DNA of 64,000 nucleotides from Nocardia sp. GTDB taxonomy: Bacteria > Actinomycetota > Actinomycetes > Mycobacteriales > Mycobacteriaceae. Each line of letters starts with the position of its first letter. Within the stretch, counting starts at the first letter, position 1. Positions 43,572 through 52,400 of the stretch are shown here, piece by piece. The stretch spans positions 62,001 to 126,000 of the forward strand of contig NZ_JAODNK010000086.1 in assembly GCF_025465275.1 (NCBI RefSeq), read 5' to 3'. A program made the position numbers and the translations under genes. The notes below the pieces were generated by a model, which saw nothing but the letters and a program-made list of their open reading frames with translations, did no database searches and was not told where the DNA came from.

Positions 43572-44264
43572 ATGAGGAAGATTGCCGCCACCTCCGCGCT
43601 GCTGATCGGCACCGCCGTCATCGGCTGTGGAACGGCCAACGCCGCGCCCGCCCCCATCGCACCCGTGAACTACACCGCGAAGACCCTCGACAATGCGGCG
43701 CTGATCTCCACCGACACCGGCTCGCTGGCCGTCGAGGACGGGGCGCTGAAGATCAAGGCGGCCGACGGCACCATGGTCGCGGGCACCGAATTGTCTTTCC
43801 GCGTCGATGATTTCGTCTTCCCCGTCGCGGCCGATATCTCCGGCCGCACCGCCACCCTCACCCCGCAGTTCGATATCGCGCACGCCGCCTACAAGCCGGT
43901 GGCGTTTGTGCTCGACGATGCCGGCCAGCGCGAAGCCCTCGCCTGGCAGCGCCTGACCAGCACCATCCTCGCCGGGGCCGCGGTCGGCACCGCGATCGGC
44001 GGAGTCGGCGGCGGCGCGGTCGGCTGCGTGCTCGGCGGCGCGGCCGCCGGGGCCGGGGCCACCCTCGCCACCGGCATTATCGGCGGCCTGTTCTCCTTCC
44101 TGCCCGCCGCCGCGGTCGGCTGCATCGCGGGCGCCGCCGCAGTGGCCGCATTGGGAACCATCGCGGGCACCCTGCTGGTTACCGCTCCGGTCATGCTGGC
44201 CGCCGCGGCGCAATACTTCACGACCATCAACGCACCCCTGCCCGCACCGCGCCCGGCGAACTGA
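43572..44264 (+). CDS. Secreted protein with Gly/Ala-rich hydrophobic C-terminus (paralogue 1)
   Basis: 230 residues. Signal peptide MRKIAATSALLIGTAVIGCG ends in ANAAPA, with likely cleavage after ANA (about 24). The middle (30-120) alternates short beta-like segments such as TGSLAVEDGALKIKAADGTM. The C-terminal part (130-215) is a long Gly/Ala hydrophobic stretch with glycine-zipper spacing (GAAVGTAIGGVGGGAVGCVL) that could insert in a membrane. Two other proteins in this window share the plan. Function unknown. Preceded by a TetR-type palindrome. Confidence 0.75.
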   Translation: MRKIAATSALLIGTAVIGCGTANAAPAPIAPVNYTAKTLDNAALISTDTGSLAVEDGALKIKAADGTMVAGTELSFRVDDFVFPVAADISGRTATLTPQFDIAHAAYKPVAFVLDDAGQREALAWQRLTSTILAGAAVGTAIGGVGGGAVGCVLGGAAAGAGATLATGIIGGLFSFLPAAAVGCIAGAAAVAALGTIAGTLLVTAPVMLAAAAQYFTTINAPLPAPRPAN

Positions 44265-44371
44265 GGCATCGGCCGGTGAACGCATGGATCACGCCCGGCG
44301 ACCACGGGCCCGGGCGTGCTCCGCGACCGGCCGCCGTACACCCGAAACCCGCTCCGCGCGATAATGTTTCG

Positions 44372-45067
44372 ATGGGTATAGACCACACACCGCCGGCCGA
44401 CGCAGTTCCGGTCACCGGCGACGGCCACCCGCCCGGCGGCAATACGACACTGGCAACCGCGCTGGCGAACTTCGAACCTTCCGAGCGCCGCTATCCGGAA
44501 GGTCAGCGCCGGGTCTTCCTCGCCGCCATCGAGGCCTTCTCCGAACGCGGCTTCCACGCCACCACCACCCGCGATATCGCCGCCCGCGCCGGCCTCAGCC
44601 CCGCCGGACTGTATGTCCACTTCCGATCGAAAGAGGAAGTACTACACCGTATTTCCCTATCGTCCATGCGGCTGACCGAACAGGTCGCCGCGACCGCCGC
44701 CGCCGGGCCGGGCACGGTCGCCGACCGGCTGGCCACGACCATTCACGACCTCACGGTCTGGCACGCCGAGCACAGCGCCTCGGTACGAGTGGTCCTGCAC
44801 CATCTGACCGACCTCACCCCCGAGCATCACGCCGAGGTCGTCACTGTCCAGTACGCCATCTATTCCGTGGTCCGCGATCTGGTCACCGAGGGCGCGGCGG
44901 CGGGCGAATTCGACATCGCCGAACCCGGCCCGACTGCCCTGGCACTGATCTCGCTCTGCATCGATACGGCCCGCTGGTATCGGCCCAGTTACCGCCGCAC
45001 CCCCGAACAGATCGGCACCGACTACGCCGCTGTCGCCCGGCGCATGGTCGCCGCCCACTCCGGCTGA
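44372..45067 (+). CDS. TetR-family transcriptional regulator
   Basis: 231 residues from the ATG at 44372. The ~35-residue N-terminal lead is polar; the helix-turn-helix reads TTRDIAARAGLSPAGLYVHFRSKEEVL. The rest is the helical ligand domain. It lies 107 bp after the secreted protein on the same strand. The TetR-type palindrome upstream of that secreted protein is a plausible target. A frame upstream to 44276 is rejected because it lacks a ribosome site and family similarity. Confidence 0.85.
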   Translation: MGIDHTPPADAVPVTGDGHPPGGNTTLATALANFEPSERRYPEGQRRVFLAAIEAFSERGFHATTTRDIAARAGLSPAGLYVHFRSKEEVLHRISLSSMRLTEQVAATAAAGPGTVADRLATTIHDLTVWHAEHSASVRVVLHHLTDLTPEHHAEVVTVQYAIYSVVRDLVTEGAAAGEFDIAEPGPTALALISLCIDTARWYRPSYRRTPEQIGTDYAAVARRMVAAHSG

Positions 45068-45084
45068 GCAGGCGGCACTCAGCT

Positions 45085-45795
45085 CTACCGCGCCAACCAG
45101 CGCTGCAGTTCGGCGACAATATCCAACTCGGCGACGACCACCGCGCGGTCGTCGGCCGACAGGTCGAGCAACTCGATCTCCGCGATCAGTTGCGCCACCC
45201 GCACCGAATCATCAGCTGCCGCGGCGATTTCGGCGAGCATTGCCAGCGCGCGAGCGCGATCCACGGCGGCAGCGGTCGCACCGTGCCTGCGCAGACCGGT
45301 GTCGATGACGCGCACGGCGGCGGCATCGTCATTCTTGGAGTCGCGCAGGACCCGGGCATTGTCCAGCACTCGCGCCAGCCCCTGGAGCTCCTTCGACCCG
45401 CCGTAGTCCGGATCGGGTTCATCGCGCTGGATATAGATGACGGTATTGCCGACCGGATCCACCACGGTGAACCGAGTCTGCCCCGGCCGGAACCGCGTGA
45501 TGCGCGGAATTCCGCGTGCCGGGATCTTCCCGTAGCGCGTCCGCAGCGCTGCGGTGAATTCGGTGTGCCAGGGCTCCACCTCATCGACGAGCACCAGGCA
45601 TCCGATATTCGCCTGCTGCGCATCCAGATCCTTCGGAGTGGGCCCGAAGTGCAGATCGAACCCGCTGCGGTGCACTGCCCCATAGGTATACGGGCGGGTC
45701 TGCTCGTAGGTGACGGTGTATCCGAGCGTGCGATAGAAGTCGAGCGTCTCCGGTAGGTTCCCGCCCCAGAGCATCGGAACCGACGTTGCTGCCAT
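45085..45795 (-). CDS. VOC/glyoxalase-fold protein with C-terminal extension
   Basis: 236 residues from the ATG at 45793-45795, with GGAGGG upstream. The first ~125 residues are a glyoxalase/bleomycin-resistance fold (NLPETLDFYRTLGYTVTYE, then FTVVDPVGNTVIYIQRD at its end). The last ~110 residues form an all-helical extension (DNARVLRDSKNDDAAAVRVI onward), unusual for this family. It may bind a small toxic molecule or a metal. Convergent with the TetR gene (17 bp gap). Confidence 0.83.
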   Translation of the reverse strand: MAATSVPMLWGGNLPETLDFYRTLGYTVTYEQTRPYTYGAVHRSGFDLHFGPTPKDLDAQQANIGCLVLVDEVEPWHTEFTAALRTRYGKIPARGIPRITRFRPGQTRFTVVDPVGNTVIYIQRDEPDPDYGGSKELQGLARVLDNARVLRDSKNDDAAAVRVIDTGLRRHGATAAAVDRARALAMLAEIAAAADDSVRVAQLIAEIELLDLSADDRAVVVAELDIVAELQRWLAR

Positions 45796-45897
45796 TCGAA
45801 AATCCCTCCATGCGGTGGTCTCGAACCAGCCTATGAGCCCGCGGCGACACGCGCCTATAACCCGTCTGCGGGGTCTGCCGCCGTCCCCGGCACGGGA

Positions 45898-45903
45898 TAG
45901 GCT
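45898..45903 (+). promoter_or_regulatory. Candidate -10 (TAGGCT) of the PPOX gene
   Basis: TAnnnT hexamer ending 6 nt before the GTG at 45910, with no ribosome site: leaderless pattern. Confidence 0.5.
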
Positions 45904-45909
45904 GCAGGC

Positions 45910-46293
45910 GTGGATAATCCGTTCGGCCCCGCGGGGACCGCCAAGTACGTCCTGCTGACCACCTTCAAAAAGGACGGCACCCCGGTCGGTACGCCGATCT
46001 GGGCGGCGCTCGACGGTGGCCGCCTCTATGTCTGGACGGTCGCCGACAGCTGGAAGGTCAAGCGCGCCCGGCGCAATCCGCAGGTCACGGTGCAACCGTG
46101 CGATGTGCGCGGCAAGGCCTCGGGTGAGGTCGTGCAGGCCAAGGCCACCGTGCTGGACGGGGCGGGCAGCGAGCGGGTGCGCGGGCTGATCAAGCGGCGC
46201 TACGGGTTGCAGGGCCAGCTCGTTGTCGGTGCCAGCACGCTGCGGCGGGGCAAGGACGGCACCGTCGGCATCGAGATCACCGCCGACGCCTGA
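45910..46293 (+). CDS. PPOX-class F420-dependent oxidoreductase
   Basis: 127 residues, split-beta-barrel flavin/deazaflavin fold. AKYVLLTTFKKDGTPVGTPIW opens the barrel, then DSWKVKRARRNPQVTVQPCD and LVVGASTLRRGKDGTVGIEI. Small actinobacterial members use F420. In mycobacteria a related gene sits next to cobN, as here. GTG start with a leaderless-type promoter. Confidence 0.85.
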   Translation: MDNPFGPAGTAKYVLLTTFKKDGTPVGTPIWAALDGGRLYVWTVADSWKVKRARRNPQVTVQPCDVRGKASGEVVQAKATVLDGAGSERVRGLIKRRYGLQGQLVVGASTLRRGKDGTVGIEITADA

Positions 46294-46314
46294 CGGGCGC
46301 CTTTCGACTCGTAC

Positions 46315-46854
46315 TCAGCCGGCCGAACGATTCGAATCGGCCGGCTCCGCTGTGTCGTCGAGCCCGAACCTGCGCCGAACATCGGGGCGTGCCAAGAGTT
46401 TCGGCGGATATCCGGGTCCGGGACGCGGGGTGACATCCGGCCATTCGAGGCGTTCTCCGCAATGTGAGCAGACGACCTCGGCCTCGGCGTCATGACCACA
46501 GCCCTCGTGCCGGGTGACAACGGGCGGACCCGCTTCCCCCGAGAGCCAGCGATCTCCCCACGCGGTCATTGCCAGCAGGACGCCGTAGAAATCGCGGCCG
46601 GACTCGGTGAGCACATACTCGTGGCGGACCGGCATGGTCTCGTAGACCTGCTTCTCCAGCAGTCCCGCCTCGACGAGTCGGCGCAGCCGCTCCGAGAGCG
46701 TATTGCGGGCAATCCCCAATTCCTGCTGAAACTCGTCGAACCGGCGGATGCCGTAGAACGCCTCACGCAGCACCAGGGGCGTCCACCAGTCGCCGAGTAG
46801 GTCCATGGTGCGAGCCACCGAGCAGGGCCAGTTCGCGAACGACGTGCGCTTCAT
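46315..46854 (-). CDS. HxlR-family transcriptional regulator
   Basis: 179 residues. The winged helix begins near residue 10 with CSVARTMDLLGDWWTPLVL, followed by RRFDEFQQELGIARNTLSERLRRL and the wing. The C-terminal ~60 residues carry CGHDAEAEVVCSHC, a CxxC-type pair that could bind zinc and is extra to the core. The ATG is at 46852-46854. Divergent from an SRPBCC/LLM pair; a perfect inverted repeat lies just before its start. Confidence 0.88.
   Translation of the reverse strand: MKRTSFANWPCSVARTMDLLGDWWTPLVLREAFYGIRRFDEFQQELGIARNTLSERLRRLVEAGLLEKQVYETMPVRHEYVLTESGRDFYGVLLAMTAWGDRWLSGEAGPPVVTRHEGCGHDAEAEVVCSHCGERLEWPDVTPRPGPGYPPKLLARPDVRRRFGLDDTAEPADSNRSAG
46317..46346. terminator. Bidirectional hairpin over the HxlR 3' end
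   Basis: AGCCGGCCGA, 10-nt loop, TCGGCCGGCT: perfect 10-bp stem, 23 bp after the PPOX stop and overlapping the last codons of the HxlR gene. Confidence 0.55.
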
Positions 46855-46868
46855 ATCGCAATCCTAGC

Positions 46869-46887
46869 GAGTCTCTCTTCGAGACTC
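46869..46887. promoter_or_regulatory. Inverted repeat GAGTCTC-N5-GAGACTC
   Basis: Perfect 7-bp arms, 15 bp upstream of the HxlR start in the divergent intergenic region. A half-site GAGTCT recurs at about 46922. Candidate HxlR operator. Confidence 0.6.
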
Positions 46888-46970
46888 AGCAGATAAGAAT
46901 CATGGACAGCTCTTGCACCCCTGAGTCTAGCTACGCAACTATGGACGTCAACGGATGGAAGGAGCTCGCT

Positions 46971-47483
46971 GTGGAATGGACCGGACAGGTGTACGCGGAT
47001 ACCCCGACAGTGTCGGCGGAGACGTACATCGAAGCCGCGCCGCGCCAGGTGTGGGAGTGCGTCAGCGATATACAGCTCATGCCCCGGCTGAGCGCGGAAC
47101 TGCGGAGCGTCGAGTGGCTCGACGGTGCGAGCGGACCGGCGGTCGGCGCCAGGTTCGCCGGGCAGAACGTGCACGATGCGCTCGGCAGCTGGGAGACGAT
47201 CAGCACGGTCGTCACGTACGAGCCGGAACACAGCTTCGCCTGGGCCGTCGGATCGCCCGAATACCCTTCCAGCATATGGCGATTCACGCTCCGGCCGGAG
47301 GGCTTGGGAACCGTGCTCGAGCAGTGGATGCAGATGGGCCCGGCCCGATCCGGCCTCAGCTACGCCATCGATGCCATGCCCGACAAGGAGCAGAAGATCG
47401 TCTTCGTGCGCCTGCGCGAATTCGAGAGTGGTATCGAAGCCAACCTCGCCGCCATCAAGACCCTGCTGGAACGTGAGGCGTAA
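46971..47483 (+). CDS. SRPBCC-family (START-like) protein
   Basis: 170 residues, polyketide-cyclase/START-like beta-barrel fold that binds hydrophobic small molecules. SAETYIEAAPRQVWECVSDI opens the domain, with LRSVEWLDGASGPAVGARF and SFAWAVGSPEYPSSIWRF following. The GTG at 46971 is chosen because GGAAGGAG lies 6 nt upstream. Its stop overlaps the ATG of the LLM gene (TAATG), so the two are coupled. Confidence 0.83.
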   Translation: MEWTGQVYADTPTVSAETYIEAAPRQVWECVSDIQLMPRLSAELRSVEWLDGASGPAVGARFAGQNVHDALGSWETISTVVTYEPEHSFAWAVGSPEYPSSIWRFTLRPEGLGTVLEQWMQMGPARSGLSYAIDAMPDKEQKIVFVRLREFESGIEANLAAIKTLLEREA

Positions 47484-48529
47484 TGCGCACCGCGACAACG
47501 ATCGAAGGCTCGGCGGGCAGCTGGCGCGATATCACCGATTTTGTGGTCGAGGCCGAAAAGCTCGGACTCGATATCTGCTGGGTGGCCGAGGCGTGGGGCA
47601 CCGACGCACCGACACCGCTGGGCTTCCTGGCGGCTCGCACGCAGCGAATTCTGCTGGGCTCCGGCATTATTCAGCTCGGCACCCGCTCCCCCGTCACCAT
47701 CGCACAGACCGCCATGACCCTGGCGCAGCTCTCGGAGGGACGGTTCCTGCTCGGCCTCGGGGCTTCGGGACCACAGGTCATCGAAGGGCTGCACGGCATT
47801 CCCTTCGCGCGCCCGCTGACGCGTATGCGCGAAACCGTCGAGATCATTCGAAATGTGTTCACCGGCAACAAGATCACCTACCAGGGCAAGCAGTTCACCA
47901 TCCCGCTGCCGGGTGACAGTCGTCCGATGCGGTTGAGCATGCCGCCCGTCTCCGTGCCGATCTACCTGGCCACGCTGTCGCCGAAGATGCTGGAGCTCAC
48001 CGGCGAACTCGCCGACGGCTGGCTCGGCACCAGCTTCGTTCCCGAAGGTGCGGACGCGTACTTCACGCATCTCGATGCCGGGCTGGCCCGTTCCGGTCGC
48101 ACCCGCGCCGACCTCGATATCTGTCAGGGCGCGGAGATCAATATCGTCGCCGACGAAGCGCAGCTCGCCGAAATCCTCGGCAGCCGCAAGAAGGAGCTCG
48201 CCTTCTCACTCGGCGGTATGGGTTCCGGATCCACGAACTACTACAACAATGCCTACAGTCGGCAGGGCTGGGCCGAAGTCGCAGAGCGGGTCCGCGAACG
48301 CTGGCAGAGCGGCGACCGCGACGGTGCGGCAACCCTGATCACCGACGATATGGTCCTGGCCACCACCCTCATCGGCACCGAGGAGCGGGTGCGCGAGCGC
48401 CTGCGGGTCTGGCGGGACACCGGCGTGGACACCGTCCGCCTCTACCCGGCCGGTCACACCCTGCACGCCCGACTGGACAACCTCGGCCGCGGTATCGAGC
48501 TGGTGCGCGAACTCGGTGATCGCGCCTAG
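47483..48529 (+). CDS. LLM-class F420-dependent oxidoreductase
   Basis: 348 residues, luciferase-like barrel. LDICWVAEAWGTDAPTPLGF, GIIQLGTRSPVTIAQTAMTL and LSEGRFLLGLGASGPQVIEG match F420-dependent members. Its ATG overlaps the preceding stop. It is probably regulated by the divergent HxlR protein together with the SRPBCC gene; the SRPBCC partner may bind its substrate. Confidence 0.88.
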   Translation: MRTATTIEGSAGSWRDITDFVVEAEKLGLDICWVAEAWGTDAPTPLGFLAARTQRILLGSGIIQLGTRSPVTIAQTAMTLAQLSEGRFLLGLGASGPQVIEGLHGIPFARPLTRMRETVEIIRNVFTGNKITYQGKQFTIPLPGDSRPMRLSMPPVSVPIYLATLSPKMLELTGELADGWLGTSFVPEGADAYFTHLDAGLARSGRTRADLDICQGAEINIVADEAQLAEILGSRKKELAFSLGGMGSGSTNYYNNAYSRQGWAEVAERVRERWQSGDRDGAATLITDDMVLATTLIGTEERVRERLRVWRDTGVDTVRLYPAGHTLHARLDNLGRGIELVRELGDRA

Positions 48530-48562
48530 CCGTCCGGAATGTCGTGCAAGCGTCACGGTCGA

Positions 48563-48592
48563 ACCGCCGGGCCGGTCGCCCGGTCCGGCGGT
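48563..48592. terminator. Hairpin terminator after the LLM gene
   Basis: 13-bp stem with one G-T pair: ACCGCCGGGCCGG, loop TCGC, CCGGTCCGGCGGT. Located between the LLM gene (plus) and the secreted-protein gene (minus). Confidence 0.65.
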
Positions 48593-48640
48593 CCGCCATA
48601 CGCACGGCCGAGTGCTGCCCCGTGCACAGCCGTGCTCACC

Positions 48641-49180
48641 TCAGGGTTGATCTCCGGCGATGATCGCGCCGAGCAAGCCACCCACTCCGCAGCCGACAAT
48701 GGCTCCGACAACGAAGAAGAAGAAACCGACCACGGCACCGACGATGCAGCCGATGACCGCACCGCCCACGATCGATCCGGCATTGGCCACGTTCTGCAGC
48801 GCGACCGTCTGCAGCGTGGGCGCCGCGATATCGGCCGCGTTCTCGGGCCGCACGGTCAATGTCGTACCGGCGGAATCGATTTCGGGGATGACGTTCAGGG
48901 AGCGATCGGCCAGCTGGTACGCCAGCGGTAGCGAAGCGATGGACTCACCACCCGGTCCGATCACATTCACCGTCCCGCCGGCCAGTTCGAAATGGCCACC
49001 GGCGAGGGTGGTGGTGACTGCGGAGCGATCGGGCGCCAGACTGGTGGTGTATTCGACCCCTCGATCGACACCACTGATGCCCGGTTGCGCCAGGACCGGT
49101 TCACCATGGGCGGTGACCGTCGCGACGCAGAGCGCGGCAATCGAAAGAAGTGTTGTTGCGGCGAATTTGGCGATTCTCAT
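48641..49180 (-). CDS. Secreted glycine-zipper-like protein (paralogue 2)
   Basis: 179 residues. Signal peptide MRIAKFAATTLLSIAALCV ends near AHGEP. The middle contains VDRGVEYTTSL and TLAGGHFELAGGTVNVIGPG, similar in plan to paralogue 3. The C-terminus is a Gly-rich hydrophobic stretch GGAVIGCIVGAVVGFFFFVV with two cysteines. Function unknown. A 20-bp perfect palindrome lies 57-76 bp upstream. Confidence 0.75.
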   Translation of the reverse strand: MRIAKFAATTLLSIAALCVATVTAHGEPVLAQPGISGVDRGVEYTTSLAPDRSAVTTTLAGGHFELAGGTVNVIGPGGESIASLPLAYQLADRSLNVIPEIDSAGTTLTVRPENAADIAAPTLQTVALQNVANAGSIVGGAVIGCIVGAVVGFFFFVVGAIVGCGVGGLLGAIIAGDQP

Positions 49181-49236
49181 AATGACTACCCTGCATTCGA
49201 AAGAGCCGATTCACCGCACGGTCGAGTAGGCGCATT

Positions 49237-49256
49237 CCGTGTCATCGATGACACGG
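49237..49256. promoter_or_regulatory. Perfect 20-bp palindrome
   Basis: CCGTGTCATCGATGACACGG: uninterrupted dyad with no loop, so a protein-binding operator rather than a terminator. It is upstream of the secreted paralogue 2 (minus). The rest of 49181-49433 shows no gene. Confidence 0.65.
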
Positions 49257-49433
49257 CGGACGCCGGAGACTACGACTCGATTGCGCGTACAGGATTCACG
49301 CGGCGAATCAGGGAATCCACATCTAATTATCAATCCCACTAGTGTGGTCGGAGTTCCCGGCGCCTCCCCGAGTATGACGAGGGAACCATTCTTATGGTCC
49401 TCTCAGACTCGCCCGCAGGATAGAACAGGTGTC

Positions 49434-49468
49434 CGGGTTGTCCGCCGATGTCCTCTGCGGACAACCCG
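49434..49468 (-). terminator. Terminator of cobN (12-bp stem)
   Basis: CGGGTTGTCCGC, 11-nt loop, GCGGACAACCCG: perfect 12-bp stem starting 26 bp beyond the cobN stop. There is no T-tract, as is usual in high-GC actinobacteria. Confidence 0.7.
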
Positions 49469-49494
49469 TCACGCCGCGCGAAAGCGGAATTCGC

Positions 49495-52400
49495 TTATTC
49501 CAGTTCGCCTTCGGTTTCCAGGTAGACCTGGCGCAGACGGTCCAGCGTATCGGCCTCCGGGGCCTCCCAGAGCTTGCGCTCGGCCGCTTCCAGCAAACGC
49601 TCTGCAATGCCGTGCAGCGCCCACGGATTCGACTGCTCCATGAACTTGCGATTCACGTCGTCGAAAACATAACTCTCCGCCAGCTTTTCATACATCCAGT
49701 CGGCGACCACATTGGTGGTGGCGTCGTAGCCGAACAGATAGTCGACCGTGGCCGCCATTTCGAACGCGCCCTTGTAGCCGTGCCGGCGCATGGCCTCGAG
49801 CCATCGCGGATTCACCACACGAGCCCGGAATACCCGAGCGGTCTCTTCCGACAGCGTGCGGGTGCGCACGGCGTCCGGCCGCGTGCTGTCGCCGATATAC
49901 GCCTCGGGATTCTTACCGGTGAGCGCGCGCACCGCGGCGACCATGCCGCCGTGATACTGGAAATAGTCATCGGAGTCGGCAATATCGTGTTCGCGGGTGT
50001 CGGTGTTCTTGGCCGCCACCGCAATTCGGCGATACGCGGTGCGCATATCATCGGCGGCGGGCGCACCGTCGAGATCGCGGCCGTAGGCGAACCCGCCCCA
50101 GGCCGTATAGACCTGCGCCAGATCGTCATCGGTGCGCCAGCTCTTGGAATCGATGAGCTGGAGCAGACCCGCACCGTAGGTGCCGGGCTTGGACCCGAAG
50201 ATGCGGGTGGTGGCACGGCGCTCGTCGCCGTGCTCGGCCAGATCCGCCTGGGCATGTGCGCGAACATAATTGGACTCGGCGGGCTCGTCGAGCTCGGCGA
50301 CCAAGCGCACCGCATCATCGAGCAGTGCCAGCACATGCGGGAAGGCGTCGCGGAAGAAGCCGCTGATGCGCACGGTCACATCGATGCGCGGACGGCCCAA
50401 TTCCTCGAGATCGATCGCCGCCAGAGTGGTGACGCGGCGGCTGGCCTCATCCCACACGGGGCGCACCCCGAGCAGCGCGAAGACCTCGGCAATATCGTCG
50501 CCGGAGGTGCGCATGGCGGAGGTTCCCCACACCGAAAGACCCACGGAGCGAGGGTATTCGCCATGATCGGCGAGGTAGCGCGCCAGCAGCGAATCGGCCA
50601 TGGCCTGACCGGTTTCCCAAGCCAGCCGCGACGGGACGGCCTTGGGATCGACCGAGTAGAAATTGCGCCCGGTGGGCAGCACATTGATGAGCCCGCGCAG
50701 CGGCGAACCGCTGGGACCGGCCGGAATGAATCCGCCATTGAGGGCGTGCAGAATGCGGGCGATCTCGATACCAGTCTGCCGCAGGCGCGGAACCACCTCT
50801 GTCGCAGCGAATCCCATCACGCGCCGCACGACGTCGAGGCGAGCGGCATCCTCGGTACCGACCAGGTCTTCGGTAATGGCGTCGATGGAATCGACATCCC
50901 AGTCGACCTCCTGCATGGCCGCGACCAACTCGCGGGCACGTGCCTCGACGGTGTCGACCCGCTCGCGCGATTCGTCGCCGCTTTCGCTGAGCCCCAGCGC
51001 TTCTCGCAGACCTGGCACATTCACCTCGCCGCCCCACAGCTGGCGGGCGCGCAGCATGGCGAGCACCAGGTCGACCTCGGCCTCACCAACGGGCGCCTGG
51101 CCGAGAATGTGCAGGCCGTCGCGGATCTGCACATCCTTGATCTCGCACAGCCAGCCGTCGACGTGCAGCAGCATATCGTCGAAGACATCCTCCTCCGGCC
51201 GCTCGGCCAGCCCTAGGTCGTGGTCCATCTTGGCCGCGCGCATGAGCGTCCAGATCTGCTGGCGAATGGCGGGCAGCTTGGCCGGATCGAGCGTGGAGAT
51301 ATTGGCGTGCTCGTCGAGCAGCTGCTCCAAACGCGAGATATCGCCATAACTTTCGGCGCGCGCCATGGGCGGAATCAGGTGATCGACCAGGGTGGCGTGG
51401 GCGCGGCGCTTGGCCTGCGTGCCCTCGCCCGGATCGTTCACCAGGAACGGGTAGATGAGCGGCAGATCCCCGAGCGCCGCATCGGTGCCACAGGAAGCGG
51501 ACATGCCGAGGGTCTTGCCCGGCAGCCATTCCAGATTGCCGTGCTTACCCAGGTGCACCATGGCGTCGGCGGCGAACCCGTCGGGCGCGGCCAGCCAGCG
51601 GTAGGCCGCCAGATAGTGGTGGCTGGGCGACAGGTCCGGGTCGTGGTAGATGGCGACCGGGTTCTCACCGAAGCCGCGCGGCGGCTGCACGATCAGCACG
51701 ATATTGCCGAAACGCAGTGCGGCGATGACGATCTCACCCTTGGGATCGGCGGAGCGATCCACATACAGTTCACCCGGCGCGGCGCCCCACGCCTCGGTGA
51801 CGCTCGCGCGCAGATCCTCCGGCAGCGTGGCGAACCAGGCGCCGTAGGTGTCGGCGCCGATGCGAATCGGGTTGCCTTCCAGCTGCTGCGCGGTCAGCCA
51901 GTCCGGGTCCTGGCCACCGGCGGCAATCAGGGCGTGGATGAGCTTGTCGCCATCACCCTCCTCGAGCCCGGGGATCTCCCCCGGCTCGCCGAGATAGTAA
52001 CCGGCGGAACGTAATTCGTTCAGAATCCGGAGCGCACTGGCCGGGGTGTCCAGGCCGACGGCATTGCCGATGCGAGCATGCTTGGTCGGATAGGCCGACA
52101 GCACGATCGCAATATGCTTGTCCGCATTGGGAATATGCCGAAGTCGCGCGTACCGCACCGCGATTCCGGCCACCCGGGCAGCGCGCTCTGGATCGGGCAC
52201 ATAGGTGGACAGGCCATCGGCGTCGAACTCCTTGAAGGAGAACGGCACCGTGATGATGCGGCCGTCGAACTCCGGCACCGCCACCTGGGTGGCGACGTCC
52301 AGGGGCGAGAGGCCGTCGTCATTGGCCTGCCACTGCTCGCGGCCACTGGTGAGGCAGAGTCCCTGCAGGATCGGCACATCCAGGTCGGCGAGCGCGCCCA

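Noticed and set aside
49429..51216. 595-codon plus-strand frame opposite cobN
   Set aside because: Antisense shadow of cobN.
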